DNA from: Stratiolaelaps scimitus
Taxonomy: Eukaryota; Arthropoda; Arachnida; Mesostigmata; Laelapidae
DNA length: 64,000 nt
Direction: 5' to 3'
Assembly: GCA_019614645.1 (NCBI GenBank)
Contig: JABWDB010000007.1
Coordinates: forward strand, 9,499,501-9,563,500
Shown: piece after piece, positions 38,875 to 50,481 of the stretch
Numbering within the stretch: position 1 is the first letter of the stretch
Layout of the letters: every line of letters begins with the position of its first letter
Translations under genes and position numbers: made by a program
The notes under the pieces: generated by a model
Database searches by the model: none
What the model saw: only the letters and a program-made list of their open reading frames with translations
What the model was told of the DNA's origin: nothing

Positions 38875-41589
38875 GAGCAGCTTCTCATGGTGTCCGGTCG
38901 AGCTGTATGATCGCGGCCGATGTTCGCCGGATCAGCAGCGGAACAGACTAAAAGCCCAAACCTTCCCACTTCGCCTGATGCTATCTCGTACTATGCTGGG
39001 CCACGATAGATCATAGATTGATATAATACATAGTTGAACGAAGTAGATAGATGTGGAGATAAATAGATAAATAGATAACGAGCTACATGGGGATATATAT
39101 TCACATGCCGATGTTATCCTCGGCGAGAATCGCTATCTATAGATTGGTTTCTCTCATGCTGTAATACTTTCTGACTTTCCAGATTTTCATACAGAGAATA
39201 TAGAGTGTGCCGGTCCCATTGGAGAAGCAATTTGTGGCAATTGTAGACGCGTCTAATGAAATTCGGCGAAGCGAACTCAGGCTCCGCATGGGTTGGTGTC
39301 GTTTGCGACCACCGGATATTGGCGGTAACAGGCGATAAACGATGTCGAACTGCGCACGTAAATGCTTCCTACAATGACAAACGCCACCAGTGTGCCACGT
39401 CATCAAATCACGCACATTTCTGTTAACTTAGAGCAACTGAAATCGTATCTGTGTACGATATTGATTTGGAAAAGGGATGTTATTACTCGTGTACTGCACA
39501 TGTGTACAAATTAACCGCATACATTTCATAGGACGCCTCGGGTCTTTATCGCTGCCGCTGTACGATGCCCTCGTTGAATCAAGCGTCGGTTGAAATGCTA
39601 CAATTGCCAATAGGTCCAGGGATGCCCCTCCATGCCGTCCGCTCCAGCCATCAGGCGCTCGTCGTCGTGCAGGGGAGTCCATATGCTTGAATATGGGATA
39701 GAAACAAATGGCTTGGCAGCTCCACGCAATCTACGAGCAGATTAGACAGAGTGCCCTCCCTTCAATATTCGTCTCTTCACCGCTTTCTTTGATCATATCT
39801 TTCTTTTCCTTATCGGTCTCGCCAGCATCGTGATTATTATTGTTATATCGCTCAAATCGTTGGCTTCAATCAGTCGTCAGATCAGGACACCTTTCTCTAT
39901 ACCATAGCTAGACTGCCTGTCACTGCCGTTGATCTGATGTCGCAAGCAAAGAATTAATAAACAAATTACTCACAGGAGTGAAAATCAATCTAATCATAAT
40001 AATGTTGGATTAATGTTATTGTCTGGTACGGTCATCTGTTTTTGCAGCGCAGTGGCCACGTCGAAATGAGATACGGAACAAACAATCTCATATCTCGCAT
40101 CAGGTGTCAATTCTATTCAACGCGTCTGCATTCAGCATGTGGTATTAGGCAGTCTTGTTTATCGTGTACCGTATGCGGCGAGGGCATGGCGACATTCTTA
40201 TACATGATATGTTTCGATTAGCATGCGCGGACCTTGTTGGATATCAATGTAAAATATGTGTACCCTGTTGCAGTACAACGATAGGCGGCGATAGGCTGTG
40301 CTGAACATTACGTGCTCGAGCAGCTGGAGCGAATTCGGTTTTGGGCCGAGCGTTTATGTGCGATGTGTCAGATTTGATTCATGAGGGGAGGGTATGCGAG
40401 CATGCAGAGGAGACTCTGAGACTGTTTAGTCTACGACAGAATTATTCACAATTTAAGTCGAATATCGTATTTTGTAGCACGTGCGTTCGTTATCAGCATT
40501 TTATAGATTTTTCTGACCATTCCAGCGTGGACAGTCGCATGGGGCGGACAGGACACTAATTCACTAATTTAAAAGGGGCACCTGCCGTGAGGTCGTCTTG
40601 CACCAGTACGGTTGACATATGGCTGACCAAGAACAGATGGAAAATCCCGACATAGAAAAGGTGTGACGAAAATTGCTATGCCATCAGCAGAAATGGATCG
40701 TCAGTAGGAGTTCGGCTCACTCGACCTCATCAAAGTTGTGAGATTTAGCGAATGTCGTGTACGGAACTTTCGCATAAAGCTCTGGGTTTGAAAATCTATT
40801 TATTCCGCTGTTATTTGCAGTCGTCAACGCAAAAAGCCTGATATCTTCGGACACTTACGCCACTCGACGTTGCGTTTATATCTGTCTAGCTCCTCGGTAT
40901 ATCTGGTTCTCTAATGATCGCCCTTTTGAGCGAACTTGCAACTATATAGCACTATACGATAGTTGAGCTTTGCAACGACGGATTACCCCTTTAAGCTGAA
41001 CAACGCGCCAGCCCTGTATCGATCAACTGGTTGGTCACTACAATAGACTATACAGCTGGAGTTCGTTTAAACTTTTCGCTGGTCTGTTTGAACTTATGGC
41101 AGGTGCCGTGTGAAAGAGAAGATTCTTGGCCAGCTGCTTCGATGTATCCGGGCCGATAGGAGAATTTTTGAGTAATTTCATTTTAAACATTAAAAAAATC
41201 GAGTTTGACAAATTTAACATGTTTCCTAATTTTCTCGTCACTTGCAGAACTTTTCAATCAACTGGCTTGACACAGATAGGTCGTGAGAGTACATTCTCCT
41301 CTACCCTTGGGGATTCGGCCTCTCCGAATCGATGTGGTGATTTTCAAACATTTTCACATATCTTCCTGAGTAATGTACACACCTCGAAGTACGAGGTATG
41401 TCACTTTTGAAAAGATGTCAGCGTTCGTCGCGCTTAGCTCTGGGCCCTTTGGCTGCCCATGTCCCCGTCCTGGCTGTATTGCCTCGTAAAAAATGGCCGC
41501 AAATTTTGACAAACCCAGAATCGTAGGTGTGTATTTTGTGAAAGTTAACCCCTGCGCCTTTGCCGCATGCTGTTGGCTAGCTATGCCCG

Positions 41590-41655
41590 ACATCAGCATC
41601 ATCATCATCATCACCAGCATCACCACCAACAACAGCAGCAGCAACAACAACAGGA
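41590..41655. repeat. (CAT)n/(CAA)n/(CAG)n compound tract
   Basis: Blocks of CAT, CAC and then CAA/CAG triplets. His- and Gln-rich frames open here for compositional reasons only. Confidence 0.9.
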
Positions 41656-42467
41656 GGACTGTCAAGTCGTCATAATCACCACCCCCTCGCATGAACATCT
41701 GCGTCATCTATCTATTTTCCATAAAATTTCCTCCGTCTCACATCGAACGGACGAACGAGTTGATTTCAAAAGGCGGGGGGGGGGGAAGGGAGGGGGGGCA
41801 CAATAGGAGCCAATAGGAGATGGAGGCAACCTCCATCGGACCCCTTGAATTCAATGTTTGTCTCGAATGATGACGAAGAGCTTCGATACGGCTGGCAAGT
41901 CCACCAAGAAGACGAACAAGACGAACAAGACGGAAGAAGAACAAACGATAATTAGGCCGGCGTAAATTTCCACGCTGTTCGCCAGTGCTCAATGGATCGT
42001 GTAAATCTTGTTCTTTAATTGAAATCGTAATCACTATTGAACGAAGCGAGCGAGAAGCAAAATCAACGAATCCGCCGTCTTCATACAGAGCTAGATCATT
42101 CCTGTCCAGTGAGAATGGGCTGCTGCGTTCGCCCCTTGAATCGACGAAACGTGAATGCGTATTACGCTGTAAACAGATAGTGATGATGATGGTGGTAGCA
42201 GCAGCCGCCGCCGCCGCCTGTTCTGCTGAATGGAGGAGAATGCAATTGAATTTGATTCGAAGCTGAAGGGCGATTGAGGTGGTGGTAGTGGCGGCGGCGG
42301 GCGACGGCGGCGGCGGCGGCGGCGCCTTTCATTATACAGAACGATTATAATGAACGCCTAGTTCATCGTTTTATTTATTATTGAAACTGTGTACGAAACG
42401 CTGCCGAGCGTCAGAAAGTTGCCAGAAATTCAAGCTTTCTACAGGCGGTGGCATAGATGGCCACAGG

Positions 42468-42548
42468 ATATATGTATGTATATATATATATATACATATA
42501 TATATATAATATATATATATATGTATGTATATATATATATATATATAT
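42468..42548. repeat. interrupted AT-rich palindromic microsatellite
   Basis: Runs of AT are interrupted by paired tatgtatgta and tacata segments, giving several overlapping palindromes across about 80 bp. Confidence 0.95.
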
Positions 42549-43304
42549 GGATGAAAGATGAGAACGGCCATCTATATTTATGCTTTTGTTAAACAGAGTT
42601 AAAAACAAAACAGGGAACGTCGTTGGATCGCGTTAGCGCGAATGTGCAACACAAGAAAATGATTGCAGCTCCACGGTGAATTTGTAGTTGGTGAACTGTA
42701 GTTCGAAATTGCTTTTGCTTGAAGCAGTTCCCACCTAAGAATAATACTGCGAGATTCCTCGTAGAAGTCGCTTTACAATTAATCGGCATTGCTTCTCTTG
42801 TTTTTGCTGCTCTGAATTCCATCTCGATGTGGAAGACGCTGTTTCTTCCTTGGTCAGAGCTCCCCAAAAATTGTCCTGCCCAGCTAAATTAATTCGCTCA
42901 CTGACACTTCCGAGGCGGCAGTGTCTCAGGCATTCGAGCGGCGACGACGACAAAAAAAAGAAGACACATCGCTCCTCCGTTGTAGTCCATGCTGGTGGTC
43001 GTATTATACACGACGGCAGTGATGGGCGATTTCTGGCCATGCCATTTCATGGCCGAGGGGACAGCTGGCTGTCCTGATCGTCGCCGACGTTGTCGGCACC
43101 GTCACAGTCCTGGACGTCATGTGCGCTATGGAAAATCATAGCGATGTCAGCCGTGATGTCGTACACCACTGCCACTAGCAGTCTTTTCTGACGCCGTCGT
43201 CGTCAGTGGTCCCTCCCGGTGGCTAATTGTCCTTGCACAATTTCGGCCGGCGCCTCTCTCTCTCCTCCCGGTCATTCCGGTCACTCTGGCCATGAAACAT
43301 GAAC

Positions 43305-43319
43305 GGGGGGGGGGGGGGG
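43305..43319. repeat. homopolymer G15 run
   Basis: Fifteen consecutive G residues. Other G-rich tracts lie at 35773-35789 and 41773-41798; all could form quadruplexes. Confidence 0.95.
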
Positions 43320-44542
43320 CGGTAAAGTGCTCTGAGGTAAACCCGACCAGACACTGCGTTGACAGCAGCTGCTCCACGCAGAGCTCGCTGCAGAACGCGC
43401 GCGCCGCGTTCGCTGGACGCATCTTCGCTGCTTCTGGAAGCTGCTTCGAGAGACCTTCGAGACAGCGGCGATTGCGGAGTGAAACGCCAAACGCCGGAAT
43501 TAACCCGTTTGGGGATGTTCGTCGTCATCGCCGTCGGACAACTAGTCGTCCAAAAGTCCCCTCCTGTGATCTACAATAATAACCATAACGATACTCATCA
43601 CCACCACTATCATACTAACGACGATGATGCGACGACAGAGGCGGCGGCGGCGGCGAACACTGAGCTCTTATTCTATTTTTCGGCGAACCTTGGTCTTTCC
43701 TTTCAGGTCGTTGTATACCGCCCCCCAACCCCTCTGCTGTTCAGAGCTGCCGCCTTTTTGAAGTCGAGCCACATGGCACCGCATATCGTTTCGGGCTAGC
43801 GTCTCGACTCACACCTCGCTACACTTGCTGCTGTTGTTGTTCTTGCTTCTTGTTGGTCAACTGCTAAATGCAGCTGCATCACGGACACACACACACACAC
43901 ATACAAACATCACCAGAGTGTAATTGTATCTCATTTCTCGACGCTGATACTTGAGAGCCTCGCGTCATCTATGACGATGTCAGCTGTAGCAATGTCATTC
44001 GTTTACGCAGCGAATTGGCGCTATTCAGTGTCCCTTTGCTGTTGTTAGTACCGCTGTTTCTGCAGCTGCTGCCTACTCGTAACCTGCGTAGCATCAACTG
44101 ATTGCAGAACTTTTTTTTAAGGTGTACCCCACACATTTGAGTATAGAGCACAGTCGCGGTCAACGTCGCCGGGTTGCCTACGAGAGTTGAAACTTTTTGG
44201 CGACTGGCGCTGCACTCATGAACACTTACACGTAATCGGTATAGGCATATTTCGGCCTTATCAACCGTAATTCTACGTTATACTCGATGTCGTCTATACT
44301 GCACTTCATTATTATTATTATTATTACTATCATTATTTACACTATTGCGAATCTTCTAAAAAAGAACGAGCTGAATTTCGTTCCGAGAAATCGCCGCTGA
44401 CGACGACATCAATGATGGCGATCAAGTGACCGCTGAAGAACACGGGAGGAAGAGCAGCACTCCGCGTCAGGCGTGAAGACAAATACGAGCGACGTGGAGG
44501 ATAATTCAGTTATTATCGTTATTCATCCTTAGTATTATCATT

Positions 44543-44573
<31 letters not shown>

Positions 44574-47500
44574 ATCATTATCATCATTATTATGCATATA
44601 GTTAGCCCGTGAATGATTCCTCGTTTCGAGAGCAACCACGCTCTGCCGCGCATACCCCCGCCATTTTCCCCCTTTTTTTTTACGTAGAACCGTAAACTGT
44701 TGACGTGAAGAAAGGCTCCACTTTGTCTCAATTCATCTTGAATTCAGTAACATCCAAATCATCTGGCCAACTAGCCAATTGCTAGCCAGAGTGGCACGAA
44801 CGACGCTGTCAGCGCGTCCACGGCACCGATGTAACGCCGTTGACGAGTGGTGCCATCGCTGCTGCTGCTCGTGGTGACTGCCGTTCCTTGGTGCCAGCTT
44901 TCATGGCCGACGTTGCCGTCACTGTAGACGTTTAACGTCAGCATCTCTCGCTGTGCTTAACGGTAGCGGTGGCGCATAATCCCGCTGTTTGTCTCACTCG
45001 AACCAACGGAAGCAGCTACTTGATGCGCGTCTGGCCTACGCGCGACAACCACCGGCTCCGCTGGTAAAAAGCAGATCGTGAAATCCTTGTAATAGCTACT
45101 CGTTTGGATTGTAGCAAACTTCAGAGGGTGACTTTGCCATATCGATCCGTGTAGAACGGGGCGCGAGCTAGCCACGCGCGAAGTTGCTTGAGCATGGACG
45201 TCACGTCAGGTCGTATTTCTGTAATAGTTATAAAATAGCTATAGAATGATACAGACAATTTGCACCCTCAACGTTGATGGTGAGGAAGGATTAGGGCTGG
45301 CAGGCAGATGCGATCGGGCAACGCGTGACAACTAAGACGATTTAGTGACAGGACGAATTTAAAAAATTTAATGTTCGAGTGAAATAAAGCGTTGGTTGCT
45401 ATAAAAAAAAAAACGAGAACCTCTTGTATCTGAAAGCTACGCAGGAAAACAACCTGCTTTAACAGACTATAGGCTTTCTCTCTCTCTATTTTGAATATCT
45501 ATTCACCATCTATGAATTCACTGAATAATGAAATTCGCGATTCGAGTGGTGTAGGCACGCGTAGGCGACGTTTATGCCGTTTGAGCTAACTCCACGATCT
45601 GAGAGGTAACAAAAAGCCGACTATTTCGATGTTACCAGGGACAAGAAACTATACAAAGAGACCATATGGGTTTCGCCAGCGCCGCTGCGAATGCTCTATC
45701 ATCATAACAATGAATTTCCACTACAATGCCCTCTGCGTACAAATCCGTATAAATCTGCTTATGAAATTCAAACAATAAGGTTACATCGCAACGAGGGAGG
45801 CGACATTTCGTAAGTATCATCAGTACACTGCAGGCGATATCGAAACGCTCGGCATAAATGTATTTTCTTTTTTTTTTCAACTCATAAAAGAGGCCGTTTA
45901 TCTTGGCCAATCCCTGAGCGCAAACTGGCTCGCCAGGACGCTGGTTGCTGCCGTTGCCGTATCGACGCCCCGGCTAGCATCGCCGAGTATAATATAATAC
46001 ATTGTGATACTCCGCCCTAAAAATTGTGTCTTTAATAACCTATTGTTCTGATCCAATTGCATCTATCGCATCCCTTGCAGACCGATCACATAACTAAAAC
46101 GATTGGTGCCAACGCTTTCGAAAGCGAAAAAAAGAAACTTTCATAATTCGACCTGCAGCTGCTGCTGTCGCCGCGGCCACGGCCGCCGCTCGTTCATGCG
46201 AGTCTTATTCTCTGAGTCGGCGACGAAGCAGGCGAAGTTGAACCCGAACGAAGACCGAATACAAATTCGCCGAAAACCATGAAATATGTATCTACACTCA
46301 TACAAACTAATGAGATATCATGGGCGACTCGAGCGGACGCAAAGCAGGACCAGGAAAGCGGACGAGAGGACGGCGGCGATAACGAAAAATCAACCGAATC
46401 AGCTCATCGATATGGCATATACTGAGATGCTGACCACTGTAGCTGCCGGCTACAAATGGCGACCGTGTGTTCCACTCGGTTCGGCAATCGCTCGCGGCGC
46501 CAAATGATTGATAATTAATTTTGTGGCGATTGCTTCTCGAGAACGTTGTTGTTATTGCTGCTGGTTGTTGTTGTTGTCGCTGCTCGGTCCTGCGTTCGTT
46601 GTGCGGAAAGCGGCGGTACGAGTTTGCATTGCAGCGGCACTGATTCAAGGCTGTAACTTTTTTCCTGAATTTTCACTGAATCTGAACTCGAGCTAGCCGT
46701 GTAAATGAGCGAGTTTGATATCGATCCGTTCGTCTATACGAAGCGGGTTTGAGCTTTTTCAGCCGGTCGGGTGCTCCTGTAAGTCAGGTCATCTAAAGGT
46801 TGGCTGGCTGTCACATGTAATACCTGAGCTCCATAGAACAAACTGGAGCAACTTGAGAATTCATCGCTGCTGGATCGACTTAGTTCCTACGAATCTAAAT
46901 GAAGCGGTAACCACGCCTCAGACGTAGCAGACAACTACTCTACTGATAACGCCTGTTTGCAAACACCCTTATTTTAGCCAAATAAGAGTACTCTGATGAT
47001 GATTCCAAGTATTGCACTTAGGCGATAGGTCGAGAATGACATTTTCCAAAATCTTCGCTTTCATCACGGCAGCAACACAAACGCAGTGTCAATCTCGCGT
47101 TGTCTTCAAGCATTGCCAACATCAATCGTTGAGAAGCTTGTTTTCCATTTCATCTCGTCGTCGTGTCTCGACCTTATAATCCGTCACCACTTTTTTTCTG
47201 CCAACACCTTTGCAAGCGGCTTACCCCACACACAGAACGAAGATATCGTGGTATCAAACACCTCAATCTGCTCATTTAGCCACCATGAACACTTCGCAGT
47301 GAACGCTTCGTCTGTCCTCTCATCGGTTCCGTCGGTCGGTCAGTTCGTCTATCTTGATTTCCCGCCAGTACCTAACTGTCGCACGAAATTTCACGATACC
47401 CAAGCTAATGGAGGCTTTATCGCCCGACTCCACCGCGTTTCCCTTAAGCTTCAATGCGTTCGCTCAAAGGAAAATTAGCGACAACCCTATCTCGTAGAAT

Positions 47501-48154
47501 TTTCCTCTTTTTTCTCCACATGTGTAATGTCATCTCACGTCCTGGTGGTTGCATCCGTGTGTGTGCTTCTGTTCACGGTAGCGCGGCAGAGAGGTCTGTG
47601 AGGCCGTGTACAACGTCCACATTATTCCCCGTCTTTCCTCTCTAGTTAGCATTATATGTGGGACCTTCAATGGTCACATTCGCTTCTCTCCAGCTCTAAT
47701 CTCTCGTTCGCTTGCTCACTCATTACCTTACCCCCTTACTTTCTTATTAGATCTTATTGTTCTACGTCTACATCGACGTCTAACTGGGCTCTTCTACAAT
47801 CGACGGGTGTCACTTGGTCTGTTAACCCGCCGGCCGGCTTAACTACGCATGAAAGTAGCACTTCGCTGTTCCACATACAACTGTGGCAACATTCTATGGC
47901 AGGCCGAGGCGGCATCCTCTCAAGAACCAGCCGGTGGAGTGTCGCTAACCACGTAAATACTTAGACCTGCCACTAGCTACATCTACATTTAAAAGAAGAG
48001 TCGCCACATCGAACTATTGTAGATACAGGTATTGAAGATGCGTACAGGCGCGCGCATAACTCCAAATGTAATATTGTAAGTTACAAACGGAACACAACTG
48101 CTATCCCCGTCGTCCGATTCCACCCGAATAATATGACATATGTATCTATATACG

Positions 48155-48182
<28 letters not shown>
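48155..48182. repeat. (AT)n microsatellite
   Basis: A pure AT run of about 27 bp, preceded by a short degenerate AT segment. Confidence 0.95.
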
Positions 48183-48187
<5 letters not shown>

Positions 48188-49970
48188 CCCACAAGTAGAG
48201 CTCTGTTCCTCACGCATATTCTATGAAGGCTCTTTCTCTCTCTCTCATCTTTCATTATCTCTGATTTTCAGAGCACGTTGTGCTGCCACCTCTGCTTGTG
48301 TCTACCCCACCATAGGCACAACATGTAACTCCCGTGGCTTGAGGGGGAAAAACGACAACGTTTGTGAGCGTTGCTCCGCCACCGCCGCCGCCGCCACATT
48401 CAGCGTCATCACCACTCGCGCAGATTTTCATTCGGGACACTTTTATTGTTTTACAACACGTCATTTAGCTTGACGCTGAATGGTTGCACGAGGGAAGAGG
48501 ATACGCGAAATCCGTCGAGGAGAGGAGAAGAGAACGAAGAAGTCGAGACGAAGATACAAACATAAGCTACACGATCCAACGCACACGGGTACCCACAGAG
48601 CTACAGGCACATTTAGACAGACAAACGCACATCAACACTCACGCTACTCATAGCTTTGAAAGAGAAAACGCATCCCAGCGGACAAATGGAACACAGGGCC
48701 GTCGCAGGCCGTATACAGGAAAATGAGAATTCTGAGCGGCGATTGACGTCGTTTTTTTTTTTGCAGGGGGGCGGGAGCCGGCCGTTCAGACGATCCAAGG
48801 GACGACCGCAGGAAAATTGGAAAATCTCCTCAGGAAAACGACAAAAGCGTCGTGGCGATATTGCAGCGAATGCAACGGTAATCGGGGGGTGGGGGAGGAG
48901 GTCAACCCCTTAATAGAAGTTTTATTGCAGAAATGAGAGGCAACCGTCAAAAATCCCTATTCAACTGCGCTGCGAATGTTGATTCCGATGATGAAGATGA
49001 TTATTATTATTATTGTACTTATAACATGAGATGAGATGTCCTTTGCCTCTGAAATTCTTGACTCTCTCAAGCTGTCAGGGAATAGCACTTATCAGCATAT
49101 AGATAAAATAGTAAATGCTATATCCATGTCCTCAAAGCTATATGTGTCATACACCACATTGTCATGACTTTGCGAACTTGACGATTTTAACCCAGCACTT
49201 ATTGCTACTTACCACTTAGTGTGACAACAAAAAAATACGATAAATCCTATCGTACTCGTCACCGGGTGACATCCACGCTATGTAGCTAGCCTAAGTTGAG
49301 CAGTTCGACGAGCTGATCCACAAAATCTGAAGGGACTTATTAAGCGTGATGGAATACTGGCAACTATTGTTGAATTCAATCTACCAAAAACCTCTCTTTT
49401 TTTACAATAGCGGCAAGGTTTTAATTATAGAAATGTTGAGTGACTCCCGCAAGCAGTTCAAGTTGGTCAAGATGAAGACGACGAGTTCTCAATCCTAATC
49501 CTCTTCAAACGGGACTCTCGTACCTTTCGATGCATTGTTTCTTAGTTTCACAGATGCTGCTACGAAGTTTAATGTTTTTTACTCGACGTATCACATGGTA
49601 CATCACTCAGATTGGCGCAGCTACTCTATTCAAGTATAGACGTGATCGGAAAAAAGCGGTCTATATGATAGTTGAGGCGCTTTCCGACTCTTAGAACGTG
49701 TATAATATGAGTGAACAACGTAATATTAACGACATTGAACGAACACGAAATAGAATAAGATCTAACGATTGCCCCCCGAAAGATCACAATAACACTAAAT
49801 TACCAAGAAAAAAAAGGGGCATTCGTTTGTGGGCGATAAGTTTACACATTTATCTATATATCTATGTACCATATTTGTAGGCTTAGTACCAACCATATAC
49901 ACAGATGTGTATTTGGCCTATTCAACTGTATTCGTCGTTATCAGATTCGTCCGAAACCCGCAGGTGTCGA

Positions 49971-49976
49971 TTTATT
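49971..49976 (-). terminator. possible polyadenylation signal for Rab32
   Basis: The minus strand reads AATAAA here, about 385 nt past the Rab32 stop codon. It is a plausible 3' UTR end, but the hexamer is common in AT-rich DNA and no cDNA is available. Confidence 0.3.
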
Positions 49977-50360
49977 AATGTTGACCATGTTGTTCACGTG
50001 CGCTACACGATGAAACGGTGACGCCGTGGTCCCTCTACGCGATCGTACCAGTGTAAATCATGAATTGCCGTCACCGGCCGTGAATATCAAGGTTCTTTTG
50101 TTCAATTAATGTATTGCATTCATAACCAAAACTACTACCACTACGGGAAAGACCTCTACGCCATCCAAAGGCTAGCATGGCGCACGCTGCTGCGACCTTC
50201 GACGATACTAACATGAGCATATTTTAAGCGGGGCCGACATCCACTCGAGTACAATAGGTCCAATCGACCATTACGATGTGGCAATCATTGAGCATTCGTT
50301 AATAGTAACACCTCGCTTGACAGATCCGATCAAGTACCTAGAAGTGGGTGCAAGTCTCCG

Positions 50361-50481
50361 TCAGCAACAATTAAACCTGCTGGCCGTTTCGCCGTAGCCA
50401 ATTCGGGGACTACCAAGATCGTTTAAGGTGACCGTGTTCTCAGCTGCAATTGCCGCTGCTCGACTCTCGACCACCTTTTGC
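50361..50481 (-). CDS. Rab32: Rab32 last coding exon with Cys-Cys tail
   Basis: A long pyrimidine-rich tract ending in gctgcag precedes the exon. One base completes Arg184, then 39 codons and TGA follow. The hypervariable tail ends in ASRFNCC, a double-cysteine geranylgeranylation motif used by Rab proteins. The phase fits the previous exon exactly, and the tail length brings the protein to the size of Rab32 orthologues. Confidence 0.9.

Larger units (their letters stand above)
37790..49970. other. no recognisable gene; microsatellite-rich
   Basis: The stretch holds GCC/GGC triplets at 42200-42330, TTA tracts at 44306-44335 and 44531-44590, a G15 run and several AT runs. Individual frames at 39520-39690, 45030-45220 and 49036-49700 look protein-like over short spans but do not join. 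Confidence 0.5.

Noticed and set aside
39530..39690. Plus-strand DASGLYRCRC resembling the C-terminal strand of an Ig V domain, after an acceptor-like ttcatag.
   Set aside because: The Asp is one position out of register, there is no matching upstream Ig exon and no good donor.
45030..45225. Minus-strand stretch with a CRAL-TRIO-N-like phrase (LKQLRAWLARAPFYTDR).
   Set aside because: The similarity is about 15 residues, the donor would be gtcacc, and no following CRAL-TRIO exon was found.
49036..49700. Short protein-like segments on the plus strand (43-codon ORF starting MSFASEILDS and several pieces after it), which looked like a pseudogene.
   Set aside because: The main frame has seven stops in about 170 codons, roughly the random expectation, and the pieces match no family I know.
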